A stretch of DNA of 64,000 bases from Acestrorhynchus altus (Eukaryota; Chordata; Actinopteri; Characiformes; Acestrorhynchidae), in NCBI GenBank assembly GCA_034509495.1, contig CM067513.1, positions 16,948,047 through 17,012,046 on the forward strand, read 5' to 3'. Numbering within the stretch: position 1 is the first letter of the stretch; the number at the start of each line of letters is the position of its first letter. The position numbers were made by a program, and so were the translations under genes. Below, in pieces: positions 33,430 through 48,700 of the stretch. The notes beneath the pieces are model-generated. The model ran no database searches. It was not told the DNA's origin and saw nothing but the letters and a program-made list of their open reading frames with translations.

Positions 33430-36400
33430 TTCATATTATTGATTTTATGACTGTTTTTTTAAAGAATGGACGACATCCTCATTCATCCTTTTACTTTTTG
33501 CTTCTCTTCATTGATCAACACTGGCTGTCTGCAGTGTGGCAGACAGGTCAGCTCAAGTTCAAGTGCTTCTCTAACCAAACATAGTCCAAGTATGAAATAG
33601 CAGCCATATAATGTCTGAGATGATGAGAGGAATCACTGGGGGTAAACATCTGATTAAATTTTAAGCACAGTGCTCATCTGGGATCAAGTACAGTTTATCA
33701 AGGCCAATTTAAAATTGATAAATCCATTTGATGTTGACACTCAGCTAAACCGTTTAGGGGCAGAATTAAATGGTCATATTTTTAAGGAGCTCCCACTGCC
33801 TGTGAACCAAAAGTGAAACATATAATAATACATTAATATATATTTATTATCATAGATGCAATTTAATAGTATGCACACACAATATTTTGTTGTTTTATGA
33901 GATTTAGCAGCAATAACTGATAAAATAACATTTTCTTTCTATAAGAGCCACAAACACTTGTGAAGCCATTGGACCCCACTTTTCTTTGTAAAACTGCTTT
34001 AATTCATATATTTGTGAACTTCTGAGCTACTGTTGACCTTTGAGCTATGACTTTTGAGCTTGTTTGTGTCTCTGTTAAAGTACCCCTGTGCTTCACTAAT
34101 AACTGAGAAAACTGAAGAAACAAACTTGTTTTAGATCAGCAAATAAATTTGAAATGATAATGTTGATTGTAGCGCTCCTGTATTATATGTTATAGCATAT
34201 TCATATTCATATCCGTCTGATATCTGATGTATAATATCTGAATTATTTTTTAATCTATACTTTTGAAATATATTATCTTTATTTTGGATGATTTTGGGTC
34301 CATATTTTGTGGATTTTTTGAGTTTGAGATCTTAGTAATAGCATGTACCGTATTTTCCGGACTATGAGCTGCTACTTTTTTTCCACGCTTTAAACCATGC
34401 GGCTTATAATGAGGTGCAGCTTTTTCTTCTTATATATGTTATTTTCCAGGTTTTTTTTAAACTTTGCTGGTGCGGCTTATATTCCGGTGCGGCTTATAGT
34501 CCAGAAAATACGGTACTGGTTTTCAAATGTGATCATTACTGTAAATGTATTGTCTAGTCACTTTTCTCTGAATACTTCATGTACCCACGGGGTTAGTAGT
34601 TAGTGTTGTAGTTATATTTTTCTACTAATTTCATGCTATAAAAATATTTATTTTTCAGACAGCCATGAGTTGTTGTAGTAATGATGAATGGGTAAAATAA
34701 ATAAAATAAAGTAAAATAAGTATAATAATATTATATGCTTTAAATGTTTATGATAAATGTGAAACAATAATGAGATTTTGCATAATGTGTTTCTAAAAGA
34801 GTATTAGAAATATCTTCAATTAGAGCAAAAATAAAACAACATGAAACAAGTGCAGACTGTCGTATGCTCTCCTCAGAAACAATAATCTGTTTCATGCTTC
34901 CACCTGTAGATTTACGTTTCTGTTTCAGATCACTCTTTTGCTGCAGAACCTGATTAATTGTCAGGTTAGGAACTGAAGAACAGACAGACCTATAGCAGAA
35001 TTCGTGGTTCTTTATTCATAGCACGTTTTGCTGGGTCCCAGTACCACCACCATCTTTAAAAGTTGGTATGACGTTACTGCTGTGCAATGCAGTGTTAACT
35101 TTAAGCCAGTTATAAAGAGACTTGTGTGATGGGAGGAACGTTGGCAGGCAGCCACTCAAAAATGTGCCATTAATAAGTTGCTTGAGTAACTAAGTAACTT
35201 TGGAAACAAGCTATATTCATGTTGTGTCTCAATAAGGTAAATGATTATTTAAAAAGCAGGTTGCATTTGTTGTGGTTTTCTTGATCTAATATCACAGTTT
35301 GTTTGAAGATGTTAAAGCCCTGATTGTGACTAATAGGGATATTTTTATGTCTGGTAACACATGGGTTTGTGTTTCGGTGGTGTGTCATGGCCCAGTAGCA
35401 AAACCTGGCTAAAAAAAAATATTCCTAAGCTTGTAAATGCACATCAGTTCAGGCTGATTTTTCTGAGCGTATTCTAACTGTATCACTTTCATTGTGGTAA
35501 CGAGATGGCTGCCAAATGCTGTCAAGCTGGTAAATGGCCAGTGTGTCTAATAGCTGCCATATAACCCCTCTGGAGGGTAAACAGATAACAGGCCCAAGAA
35601 AGATTGGTTTCAGGATATGCCAGTTTGACATGTGTACAATGGTCTTTTCTGCCCTTATCTGTGACTCCTTATCACTCTCTAGTTTAGTCCATGATTGCAT
35701 AGGGAAAGAAAAGGGAGACTAGAATGGTAGGAGTGATAGACTGATTTCAGATCTCTTTTTGCCTTGCAGTGATGGCATAGTGGTTCTGACAAGTATATCC
35801 AGTCCAATAAATGTTGTGAATGAATGTCAGAATGAAGAATTTGGCCACATTCTGTAACAAATCCTGCCCCATACGCATACCCCTGCATATGGAATAAACC
35901 CTGTCTCCCCCCTCTGTCAAATTAAATTAACAATGGGGAACCACCTCTCCTCCCTGGTTGAATGAAAGTAATGAAGGGGAGAACTTCCAGGAACATCAGT
36001 TCCGATAGTCAGGACCCCTTTGACAAAATCACAGCTTGCAAAAGAATGATAAGCTAAAAGTCTTTCAGTGACTTCAGTAAGAATTTTCCCCGAAGACCTA
36101 TAGTTTTGAGGTATTATTATAATAGTATTATTATTAGATATTTATCTTGGTACACAGCTTGTGTAAAGTCTGTTCACAAATGGTCTGTGAGGCATAAATC
36201 AGGAGACTCTGAGGGCGGTTCCAAAAGCTTCAGTTTATTTCAGGTAGTCTTTGGTGATTTTGAGATATGTTTCAGATCATTATCCTGCCCTGCTTTTAGA
36301 GAAAAGCCGGTAAACATGAGCCAGATAAAGACAAATTGTGTTCTCTGTAACATCCAATACTTTCAGATGAGTTGGGATTGAGGTGGGGTTGGGATCATTC

Positions 36401-36700
36401 CACATCCTGACCTGACCTCTTCTGATTCAATACAGTCAAATCCTCACAGCAATGCTCCAAAAGCCTTTAGAGACAGGTATTCTAATAAATGCAGGATAAA
36501 CTCTTTTTAATTCTGATTTCAGAAGAAGCAGTGAATCAGCAGGTGTCCCAATGCTTTTGCCAATTCAGGATTCACTGGTATGGAATCCATTCTTCCTCCA
36601 CCTGTGCAGTACTGTCAGAGCCACTGGAAGCAACGCAGTTTCCACCCCCATGTTTACCAGTCAGGAAAGTGTTCTTTTCATTAAGTATAGTAGCTTTTTT

Positions 36701-36740
<40 letters not shown>

Positions 36741-39700
36741 CCAGCTACACCTTTTCAAATTGCCACTAATGCAGTGTCAAGTGGTATCACTATGGATTGA
36801 TGTCATGAGCTCCACTCAGGCCACAGCACTTGTACAAACTATGAATTTGTGGCCCAGGGCACCAGGCAATTGTCTGCTTGATGGGAAACATCTTTCTTAG
36901 TTCTGAGCTCTGTGTTCCTTGCATTACTGCAGTGCACTAACAACTATTCCCAGGGCATATCTATGTACAGCCTCTGAGTCCACATGGTGCTCTGGGTGGG
37001 AGAAGGTTTAAGTGTCTGTGCCAGCATCAGCGTCTGGTGCTGTTTGAAATAGGTCCCTACAGAACTTCTGTTTCCAGGCTTCTTAGATAGCTGACTTGGC
37101 TGGTAATGAGGTGCCCGTTTCCCCAGAGGCCCAGGGGCAGGTACAGACCCCCAGGAGAGACTTCTCTGTCAGACTAGCTTGAATGAATTAAGGCAAATAG
37201 TCAGGAAGTGCTGTCCGAAGGCCATACCTCAGAGAAGTCCTCCTTTGAGGCTTGTGGAACGGGGCCATGGGGGATGTTCCTAGGCAGGGGGAGGCTTGTT
37301 CTGTGTACTGAAATAAATAGCAGTGTGGGAAGGAAAGCTCCTCTCAGGCTGCAGAGTTCTAGACTGCTCTTGATCCTGAGAATCAGCTTCGAGTAAACTG
37401 TGAGTCAAGACCACAACACTGATATGTTTTGTCAGCAGGGAGATGCGAAGCCCAGCACTAACCACAAAGAAACGATTTGTCAAAGGGAAACAGCCGTGAT
37501 GCCCTGTAACTGAAAGAAGCTTTTCTGTGTTGGACGTGTGGCCACAACCCTGAGGCGCTCTTCGCTTAATTGACCTTTCCATGCTCCACCCACTCCACCC
37601 AGTATTCTGCTGTAGCTGCAGGCCTGACAAGATTTACAGGATGCTGGTGTAGCCTTGTTTTTAATCAAAAATGTTACATTTAGACTGGCTTCATTTAGAG
37701 GTGTCGGTTTAGCCTACTCGTTAGCCGTCTTCTAGAAAACAAATGTTTTCATACATATTGAGTTTCTTATTAGACATCATTTTAATAAGACAAGTTTGCC
37801 AGCAAAGCATGCTTTTCAAACTACCTGCCTACTTTAACTGGCACCTACTGTTGACACAGACCACTTGTGTAGTCCCCATAGAGACGTATTGCCAAGAATA
37901 GAGCAGATAAACATGAACCAGATGAACAAGAACCGTGTTCCCTGGAATGCTGGTGCCACATCCAGTACTTTTGGGATGAGTTGGAGATGAGGTGGGGTGG
38001 TGATCATTCAACATCCTGACATTACTACTGCTCTTGCTGCTCAGTGCAGTGAAATCCTCACAGCAATGCTCCAAAATCTAGTAAAAAACCTCGTTTGGAT
38101 AGTAGAGACAGTTACTCCAACTCTTTTTAATACCCTTGATTTAATACAGAAGAAACAAAAGTGGATGAGGTATTATTTGGGTGGTGGGTCATTCTCAGTA
38201 CTGCAGTGACACTGACGTGGTGGTGTGTTTGTGTGTTGCCCTTGTATGAGTGGATCAGACACAGCTGTGCTGTTGGAGTGGTTAAACCCCTCAGTGTCAC
38301 TGCTGGTCTGAGAATAGTCCATCAACCAGAAACATCTAGCCAACAGCTTCCTGTGAGCACCGATGAAGGATTAGAGGATGGCCAAAAGATGTGCAGAAAC
38401 AGAGTTGCTTCTGTCTCTAACTTTACAGGTGGACCAACTAGGTAGGTGTGTCTAATAGAGTGGACAGTGAGTGGACACAGTGTTTAAACACACTATCTGA
38501 TCCAACCACCCAATACCTGCTCTGTGGTGGTCCTGTGGGGTCCTGACTGTTGAAGAACAGGGTGGAAGGGCTGATAAAATGGACAGTGAGTGTAGAAACA
38601 TGGTTATGGTTGATGAGTGTATATATACTGTATGTCAGTTGTTGAAGCACATGTCGGTTGTTCTGTCTAATGCCAGCGCTGTGTTTGGAACCATACACTC
38701 ACTATACAGTGTTTCACAGCTACTCACCTTTAGAATTACATTCAAAAGCCTCAGTAAAGTAATGATGTGTGAGTTTTACAGCAGTCCTTCCATGAAAAAT
38801 GTGGTTTAATACTGATATCAAGACATGACTTAATGAGCCAGGATTAAGGGTCCAGGGAATAGATTTGAAATTTTATTTTTAGTTCCGTGACAGACATTAT
38901 CTGCCTGCTACAAACCACAACTTACAATGTACCGTTTTCTTGTTTGGTACAGACCAAAGCAGTAGTAGGAGTAGTTGAACACACCCTTAGTGTCTCTGCA
39001 TGGAGGGGAGAGTTGTGTTGACCCCTATTGGGCAAAACGAATTTGAATTACACTGTAAAAAAGAATAAAGGTGCTTCAAAGAACCATTGTTGGTTGTAAA
39101 GGTATAAGAATTCAATGTTCTTTACCAAGTTCTTTACAAAGGTTTTTCACACTTACAGCTTTTTTCCAAAATTGTTCTTCATGGAACTAAAAGTGGTTAT
39201 TCTATGGCATGACCCAAAGCAACGTTTTTAGAGCCTTTATTTTTAATTTATAATAGAACACTGTTCTAGGCATCAGGCAACATATTCATAACCATTTCGT
39301 GCAAGAAATTACATTCTGTTACAGGTCTGTTTCTTAGGACTCAAACCTTTAAAATACACCTTTACACCAAGTCTGAGGGACTCTCTGAAATATTTAGTGA
39401 TGCAGAAATCTGGACAAAGGTGATATCTCTCTTTAATATTTTAATAAAATAATATTATTAGTAGTTGGTCAGGCTGGAAGAGAAATCAATATAGAATATT
39501 TATATCTATATTGGGATAAACTGAGCAAATGATCTGATGCAGTATCGTTAATATATCGAGTCTAAAACTTTGTAAATAATATTATGTTGCAGTCTTTCTA
39601 CTCCCTCGCTCTGCTCCGCTCCCTGCCCACAGATGCTCCTCCTACTCTGCTCTCCTCTGTCCCAACTCATATTCTTGCATACAGACGATGGAGGGTCATT

Positions 39701-42700
39701 AGACAGAGCAGTGGCATGAAGATGACTGTGTATAAATTAAATTATGAGTTATAAAAGATTTCATTTTTTCACATTGTCATTTTCACATCATGTATCATAT
39801 CATATATATTGTATATCTCCATTCAGCTAAAACATATTGGGATGTGATTTTTTTTCCATATCGCCCAGCCCTGTTAGTAAGTATTGGTAAAAATAGTACA
39901 ATGCATGCATTAATGCAGATATATTACTTGAATAGTACTTTAATCCTACGTCATACTTTTACACACTCTGTCTCCGCACTGTGCTTGATGTTGACTTCCA
40001 GCTTGACACACCCCTTTATTACTCAGATATGCTGCCCCACCCTTTGGTCTTCCAACCACATTTGTTAAATGACTGCAGGGATCTGCTGTAACAGGCTGAT
40101 GTTTTCTGGAGTGAGTTTAGAAACCCTCCAACTGAGTGTGTGAAAATTCTGTTCCCACCCTTAAGCTACTTGGACCTGCCTGAGTGGTTTTACCTGTTCT
40201 AGACACACTGTTTGCATTATGTATCCCAAAAGACCCAATAAGATCTATCAAAAATGTTACCCAGCATGCACAGGGAAAGGTCATTTTTGATGATTTGCCT
40301 GTTTGTCTAAAATCACTTCTCTATACATCACAAGATCTTCATGGAAAAGGGCTGGCTTTTAACCCACAGTGTGGTCCTACACTGTAATATGTTATATGAC
40401 TGGGTGAGGACCTTCTAGGGGTAGTTGGAATAGCTGCCAAAATCATCTGGTATATCAGATGTTTTAATCAACCTGAATGTTGGTTCAGTTCTGATATGCA
40501 AACCAGGATCTGCCAAAACCACAATCTGCCTTTGCCAGGTAGCTGCATTAAGCACGCATGATCTAACTGTTGTTGAGTGCTGCCGAGCAGATTTGTGGAA
40601 TGTTCTTCAATTGTGCTGGACTGAATGATTTGATTTGGCAGGCCTTTAACAATGAAGCAGAGATATGTCTTTTCCAGCTCTGTGCTAATACTGGGTTTTA
40701 TTGCAGGTATGCCTTACACTTTCTGGTTCAGAGTGGACTCACGTACGGCATCATGATCTTCACTGGGGTGGAGCACATGCACAGGTTAGAACTGGCTTTA
40801 CATTCTCTCTCGTGTTCTTGGCAGATATTAAACCAGTGTATTTAGTGAGGTTTACCAGACTGGTCACATTTAGACTGGTTTTAAGGGGATCATGTCATGG
40901 ATATTGGGATTTTTTAAGTTTCAAAATGTGGTAATCACATATAATACACTATTTCCAAAAACATCCAGTTTAGAATTCATGTTTTTGATGCGATGCACGC
41001 TCCCCTCCAAAAGTATTGGGACAGTGAGGCCAATTCCTTTATTTTGGCAGTAGACTGAAAACATTCAAAGATCAATATGTCCAGGTAGCCACAGGACCTT
41101 TGTTTATGAAGTCTTCTGTGAACAGTAGATTGTGATACCTTCACTCCTGTCCTCTGGAGGTTGTTGCTGATGCAAAAAACAGTGGTTTTAAGCTCTTTCT
41201 TTACAGCATTTACAAGGTTTCTGTCATCAACTGCTGTTGTTTTCCTTGGTCTATCTGTTCAACATTATTGTTTAAAAATCAATGAAACAGGACAAACCTG
41301 GACATCATCAGCAAACACCAGTCAGTCACATGTTCCAATACATTTGCTCACAAGAAGGTGCAATCTTCTGAACTGTGTATCAGATCTAGATGTAAATACC
41401 TGGAAATAAAAGGTGAAATATTGATTTTTTTTTGTTACATATTCATCTTTTAATGACAAACCCAGATGTTTTCAGTTTCAGATTGGTCTCACTGTTCCAA
41501 TACTTTTGGAGGGGAGTGTAAACCAAAACATTTACATATCCCTGGCCTATTCAGGCTAAGGAAATTTACCCTCCCCTATTCACACTGTACTGGACTATTA
41601 AAGTCCAGACCTCCTTTTGAACTGGGCTCAGTACAAAGCAGCCAACCGGAACAGAGCTCATTTGAATAAAATCTTCTGCAAAAGTGTGGGGACCCCTGGT
41701 CAAATGAGTGTTTTAGTTTTTCTGAGTGAAAGATTTTCTAAAGCACACTTAATTATTTGCTCAATTTAACATATCATCAACTGCTCACAGTACAGAGAGG
41801 ACTTCATAGTTCCAAGAGGATGATATGGCTAAAAATAAACCGGATAAAAATAATAATAGCATACTAAATATACAGTAAATATTAAATGTCCAGTAAATGT
41901 TAAATATCCAGTAAATGTTAAATATTCAGTATAATAAATTCAGATTCAAATTAATGTGAATTCTTGTTAATATTTGTTAATTTGATGTTTGTTTGTTCTT
42001 GTTGAGGATTGTTCACTGACTTTCATTTAGAAATTCATTAAATTGTGTCTTTTGAATTTGTGTCATTGCTCAGACTTCTGAACATGGTTGTAGGTCCACT
42101 AACAAAAATACTGTTTAAATGTAAGTGATGGAGAGGTTGAAAATGGTCACATAATGAAAATGTATGTTCTGTTACTGTTTGTGGTGTATAAAACTACACA
42201 TCATACAAATATCACACATGATAGAAAAAAAATATATAACAAAATAAACATTTGTGCCACAAATGAATCTATTTTTTCATTTTGACATAATTGCATTTGA
42301 TTTGTGAAATGATCTCTACACTATGTTGATTTTGTTTTAAAAAATAAATATATGATAAGTTTTCTTATACATTTTTTCTCCCAATTTTATTTAGTGCCAA
42401 TTAACCCACCTGTTCATTGCTCCCTCTTAGCTATAAATATTTTTTTCCCCTCTCCTCTCCTGTAAAGTTACCACATTAAAGATATGAAGTTTTGGGGTTT
42501 TTGAATGACAACATTAATAGGAAAAATATAAGATATGGAAATAATATAGAACCTGCCAGGATTAATAAATACCATCAAGAGTATCAAGGGTCTTGAAAGC
42601 AAATTTGTGATTCAGCAATTAACTGTACTCCTGCTTTTTAATGCTGATTAAAAATGAGGGTAAAGAAAATGGTTCTATATAGAACTATGAACACTCAGAA

Positions 42701-45700
42701 CCTTTTGCATGAATAAAGGGTTCTCTGCGTTGTGGAAGGGTTCTTCAGATTGATGGACAATACACTGTAGAGGGTTCTATATTGAACCTTTATGGCACGG
42801 GAAGGGTTCTTTTAATTCAAGTTTGATCATTTTGGACACTTTTATTTGCGTTTCACTGGTGCTGAGAAAATTGGTTTGGAACTGCCGCAAATATATCAAG
42901 ACTTTATTGTCCTGGTTTTGATTCGACAGATTTCACATCAACTCTGGTCTGAGGACAGTTTCTTATTTCATACTAGAGTGAAGAATTCATGCATTTGATG
43001 TCTCCAGTATTGCACTTTACTACATCACTAAGGACACGAGAGACAGTACAGATAGCCGAATGTGAAATGTAGATGAAATGTCTCTTCATCAGTCGATCTC
43101 AAAGCAGCACATGCATGAACACTATGATGAAAACGGGCTTCACTGTTATAATTGGCTCAGTGCTCTGCAGTGATTCCTCCAGGTTCTTACCGCCGACACA
43201 GCAAAGGCTTTGGGATTTTCCTATTTGCATGTGCATTTGTATGTTGTCCCAGCAGAGAGTTTGTCCCAGCTGATCTGAAAGCACATAACATTGTTATACC
43301 ATGTGTTCTTGGTCCCCAGCCTGAGGCCGCTCGCTAAAAATAGCACTCTTCAATACAGATTTTCTGTAAACATTAACATCATGCAGCTAATCAGGAGCTC
43401 CTCATTCAGCAAACATTAGCACTACGTGAACTCTCAGTGTCACTCGTGATAATACAGCACAGAAACGGCAATATGCACTATGATGGACAGACACTGCTGT
43501 TCAAAAGGTTGGAGTCACTTGTTGAGATTGCCTTTCATTATTGTATACCCATTAACTTACACTGTATGTCCAAATGTTTGTGGACATTCCTTCTAATCAA
43601 TGCCAATAGAATAGGACACTCTGAAGCAGATAAATATGGTCACACTGGAACCATGCCATGTCAGCTGTGGTCTAGAAGGGTATAAATGCAGTGCAAAAAA
43701 TCCAGTAAAAATGTAGGGCCTTTGTCTTTATTATATCTTAAAAAGTTGTTTTAATTTCTTCTTTATTCACACTATGTTGTCTTCATGCCAGAGCTCAGCC
43801 TTATACTCCCTCCATGGTGTGTGTGAGAACGTGAGCTGGAGAATGATAGTAGAGAAGGAGCAGGGGTGGAGCATAGTGAGGGAGCAGAAAAAAGGTTTTC
43901 TCCAAGATTGGAACAGAATGTTATGTAAAACCTTCCTTAAAACTTCATATAAACTATATCACCTCAGCCAATATCCCACTCTGCTTATATTCTGATATAG
44001 ATAGAAATATCGATATATTGCCCAGTCCTAAAAGCAATGCTGTAGAATCCAAAGTAGAAAGTCTCTTGTAGAATAGAAATACCCTTGATTTCAAAATGAG
44101 CATGTGTCCATATACTATATGTGCCTATAGTATTTAGTATCTAGTGTGGTTTTAAATATAACAATTTGCCCAGTGGTGTTCATAACCAGTTTACCCAATA
44201 GTTAAAAAACACTAGACTAAGAAGTCAATAAATGATAAATGACTGTAATTTAATACTCTAGTTTCCAATTTAAATACATTTGTAGGCATACTGATTTTAG
44301 TATAACAGAACTGATTTTACACGTATATATTTCTCTATGTATAGGATCCTGTATGTCTGTGCCCATCATTCAGGACACATATTTTATTTTATTTAGCCTT
44401 TATTTAACCAGGTTGATCCCGTTGAGACACAGTGATCTCTTTTTCAAGGGAAGCCTGGCCAAGACAGCCATATGAACATTGTTTTAATGATTTGAACCTG
44501 AAAGGTATGCTAAAAAGACTAGCATATTAAAACCATGACACTGGTACGGAACCAAACGGAATTAATTAGACAGAAAAATGTTGACTTTTTGCCTTTTCTG
44601 TAAATGCAGCGGTTTCGTGTGATTGCTTTCAGTCAGCTGAAAGTACTGTGGGTTAGGCAGCTTTTCAGCATTCATAATTGGAGTATAACCTTTATTGAGC
44701 TTTTAGTTTAAATTTAATGAAACCCCTGCCAACCAGGCCAACCGACAGAGTGAATGTGGTAGTAATAAGGAAAGGGATTCAAAAACTACTTGCTACTTAG
44801 TTAGCACCAGCTGACCTTGGGCAGTGTGCCACACAGAGTGGTCAAAGAGCATCCTATGGTTTATCTTGACCCTGGTCAGGTCATAGTGACAGTTTAAAGA
44901 CCACTGACCTCTAATATTTGCACAGGGTTGACTTCTAGTTGAGTGTTCATTATAGGGTGCCTGTCCTTTGAACCTCTGAGTCGTAGGGCTTTAAAGGTGG
45001 CACTGAATGCATTTATTGAGTTTTTTAATTGTTCTTTGATGTTTAAATAGCAAGTAATTAAGCTTGGTTGAGCTAAGAATGCTTACAACCCTATTATTCT
45101 GTCCTTTTTTCAAATAAAGAAACACTATTTATTCATTTGTACTGGGCTTGAAAAGGCATATGACATGTCAAAGTGATGTGAATTGTTAGAGTACGAGCAA
45201 GCGATGATAGTGGGTGACAGATGGCCATTACCTTTCCGAAGTTGTGCAGACACATTCCTCTATCTTCAGTGTCACATATGTACTGGGAAAACGTCATAAA
45301 ACAAATACTGGACAATTTTTGTCTGGTTGCACGGTGCATTATTCTGGGATTATGTGCTGGGATATCCTCTCGTTGTGGGGGTACATTAAGTCTACGAAGA
45401 GCTGCAAATGGTCACCAAGCAGTGTAGCATAAAAATCACCTGTCAATGATGTGTTTAGGTGGACCAGTGGACACCACTCTTGTCAGGAGAATACGCCACA
45501 CACCAGTGTGGATCCACCACCAGCCTGCACAGTGCCTTATTGGCAACTGGGGCCCAGGGTTTCATGTCACACAGGAACCCTACTATTAGCCTGAAACAAT
45601 GTCTCAGTCCTGTATGGTCTAGTTAGCAACATAATCTCATGTTAACAGAGGCAGTCTGGTGGGTTTTCTGCATCCAAACCCCACATAATCTAAGGAAGGC

Positions 45701-48700
45701 TACTCTGACCTGCAGGATATGTGTGTGGCTTGTCTGTTTGCATGGACATTTCTACCCAGACGCCGTTGGCCATGACAATGGATTGTCCCATTCATCTGCC
45801 ATGCAGTGCGCCCACTGACCGACCTCACTCACAAGATAACGCTTCATATCTTGGGTGTGGGCATTCCTGAGCTGTCCCTGAGGTAACGGCACTTCATAAT
45901 CAATTTCCATAAACCTGTGCCATGAGTTTTGGTACTTTAGTGTATTAAGTGGCTTTCATCTGACATCATTTTCAGAGAATCAAAAATAGTGATATTCATA
46001 CCAGAAAACACTCTGCAGTGTCTGACAAACTCCTAGAATGGCAGAGAGTAATTTTGCACAGCTCTATGTTTGCATAGCTCTGTGAGCTGGAGGTCATATT
46101 TTAAGAGCCATGAAAATCATGAAGCTTCTGTGTGGTTGCTTGATACCTCCTACTCATAGGTGACACTTTTATAGCATAAAGTATTGCCAGTCATGTAGCA
46201 GGCATGTGTGGTGGAGGCTTCCAGAAAGCTCCAGCTGTCGACCTCAGCTACACTTACAGAGCTCCATCTACTGGCCAGTGAGAACAGCTTATGTGCAAAG
46301 CAAGACCATGTGGCCATGTTGACAGTTACCCTTTGATTATGTGGTAACAAAACCTGTAGCATGTCCTGGGTGGTAGCGTTGGCATCTAGAGGAAACTGTA
46401 CTTCCCAGTGTTGAAGCATAGTACCTCCTTGTTCAGCATTTTTGCAGCTGTGTTTTGGGTGAATTGTGCTCTGCGCAGATGTGTAATAGTTTCTGCAGGG
46501 TTCTTCCTAAAGCACCTCTGATGAATAGAGGCCATTGATTGGATTGATTTGTGTTCCTTCCTTCCTAAGGAGAAGAATGGAAACGTTTTAGGGCGTTGAA
46601 AAATCTACATGCCTGTGGCCCAGTTCTTTCAAGTCAAATCACGTGTTCTTACTGATAGTTTGATTTTCTGTGTGCTATGACTTTCTGATGGACACTTCAG
46701 TAATTGATGAGTATGACGTCTGTTCATATTGTGTGCACAGCCGGCGAACAAATAATGCATGTTCGTTCATCTGTTTGACTGGGCATGTGTGCTGTATAGA
46801 GCTCAGAACATTGCCTCGTCACACTCCACTGACTGCTGACTGTAGGCAATGACGTGGTGTTAGGAACAGTGGTATGAAGTGTTTAATGATGTAAACGGGG
46901 TGGCTCAGGCACCCAAGGAAATATCTTCACCTCATGTTATTTTTCTTGTATTTTGTCATTGTAATGTTTATATCCAAGTTTACGTTTAGCAGAAATTACT
47001 TCGATTTAGCTCCTCTGCTGTTTAATTCTTAGTGACAGTGACATTTTATTCTCAGCTGTAACGTCAACTGTAAAGTACACCAGCTTGAATGCATCCAGAA
47101 AACAGTTGTGATACTCTGTAATTCCAGACATGCTCCCGCTTATGCCAGGTTCACATTATATAGCCCTGATTTTTTTGTTGCCAACTGTTTAAAAAAATCA
47201 CCAACAAGAGCCTCTAGTGTAGGACGAATTTTCATTTGTTCAGCCCTGGCCTGTTCACTATGTGTGAACTGCTGAAAACACAATCTGAGCTTGCCAAATG
47301 ATTGATGATGCCCACAAGTCCTCAAAAAAGAATAATCATGTTTGATATCTGGACTTGTCAGTTACTCTTCTGACTGGAGGTAATAACAGTGAATAGTTAC
47401 TGCCAATCAGAGTGCAAGAAAGCTGAGGGTGGAGTTATACGCCTACACATTTTAGTGCTTACCCTTCTTATATCACACCTGATGCAGTGCTCCTCAGCAT
47501 GTCGTTTCAGAATTGGACATCCATTCTGGCAGGAAAAACAACTGTCTCACACATGGCATCGCACCAGCTTTCGAATGTGTTTTTGTGAGAAAATGTGTTT
47601 TTGGAGAGCAGACAGACTCATTGTGGGTTCCTTCTGGTTACAGATCTTGAAATTCTTGAGCCTGTGCTGCTGATCAGTGGTGTGGTGGGTATAAACCACA
47701 ACCACTACGAGATTCACAATCACAAAACAAGTTGTGTACTGTGAAGTGTACAAGATCTGACGACTCTGAAAGTCGTGTAATGTGAACCTGGCATTATGTT
47801 GATGAACCAAACATAAAAACATGTTCAGGATGGTCTCTTAGAACCTTCTGGAAAATGCAGATTCCAAGATCAACACAATTGTTCTTAAACTAACACTATG
47901 GAGAATTGGAAATTCTTGTTCCTGGGCTCCACCAATAGTCTGAGAGTGCATTTCATGCATTGGGCCACCACTTAAGGGCATGTTTTTCTGGATCAGCTGA
48001 GAGGCACATGAGCATTACTGAAAATGAAAGAAGCATGTGGACTGAATATTACAATAAAAACAGGATTTTACCCTAATATGACTTGGATTATGCATCATTA
48101 CACAGTTCTTGCGTTGGCCGACCTGCTTCTCTAAAGTGCAGTTTGCAGTGTAAACAACAAACAGTTGTAGCAGTTATGGGAGATCTGGAAGATGATCCAC
48201 ACTGCCACCCTCAGCTTAGAGGAAATTGGTTTGGTCAGGAACAGCTCAGTAACCTACAAGGCCTCAAAATCCTACAAGGCTTGCCATGAACTGCAAGCTG
48301 TTGAAAATCACTGTCATTGTCTAGTGTCAAATGAGTTCTCTGGCACTGTGTTCTGAGAGGGTGCCATCCAAGAAATCCCCATCTTGAAAATAAACACTTT
48401 CAAGCTGGACCACATTTTGCAGCTGACCTCATGGACAACAAAAAAAAAAAGACCAAGGAGGAATGATTTAAGGTAGGGGTGCACAACTCTATTCCTCAAA
48501 GATTCCTGATTCAACTCATCAGTTAATTACCATCAGTTACTATCTCCTTAGCTATTATGGTGTTAAGGAAACATTAAGCGTACAGTAGGTGAAATCCAAC
48601 AAAAAAAATAAGTTTCATATCCAACAAAATAGGTTTTTGATGTTGCACTGGAGAATGAAACCATAGCTAAAGAAACCTCCAAGTAGAGTATCCACCCAGG

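Noticed and set aside
37280..37630. 116-codon minus-strand frame
   Set aside because: No recognised domain, no splice context and no transposon signature. Length is compatible with chance in this slightly GC-richer stretch.
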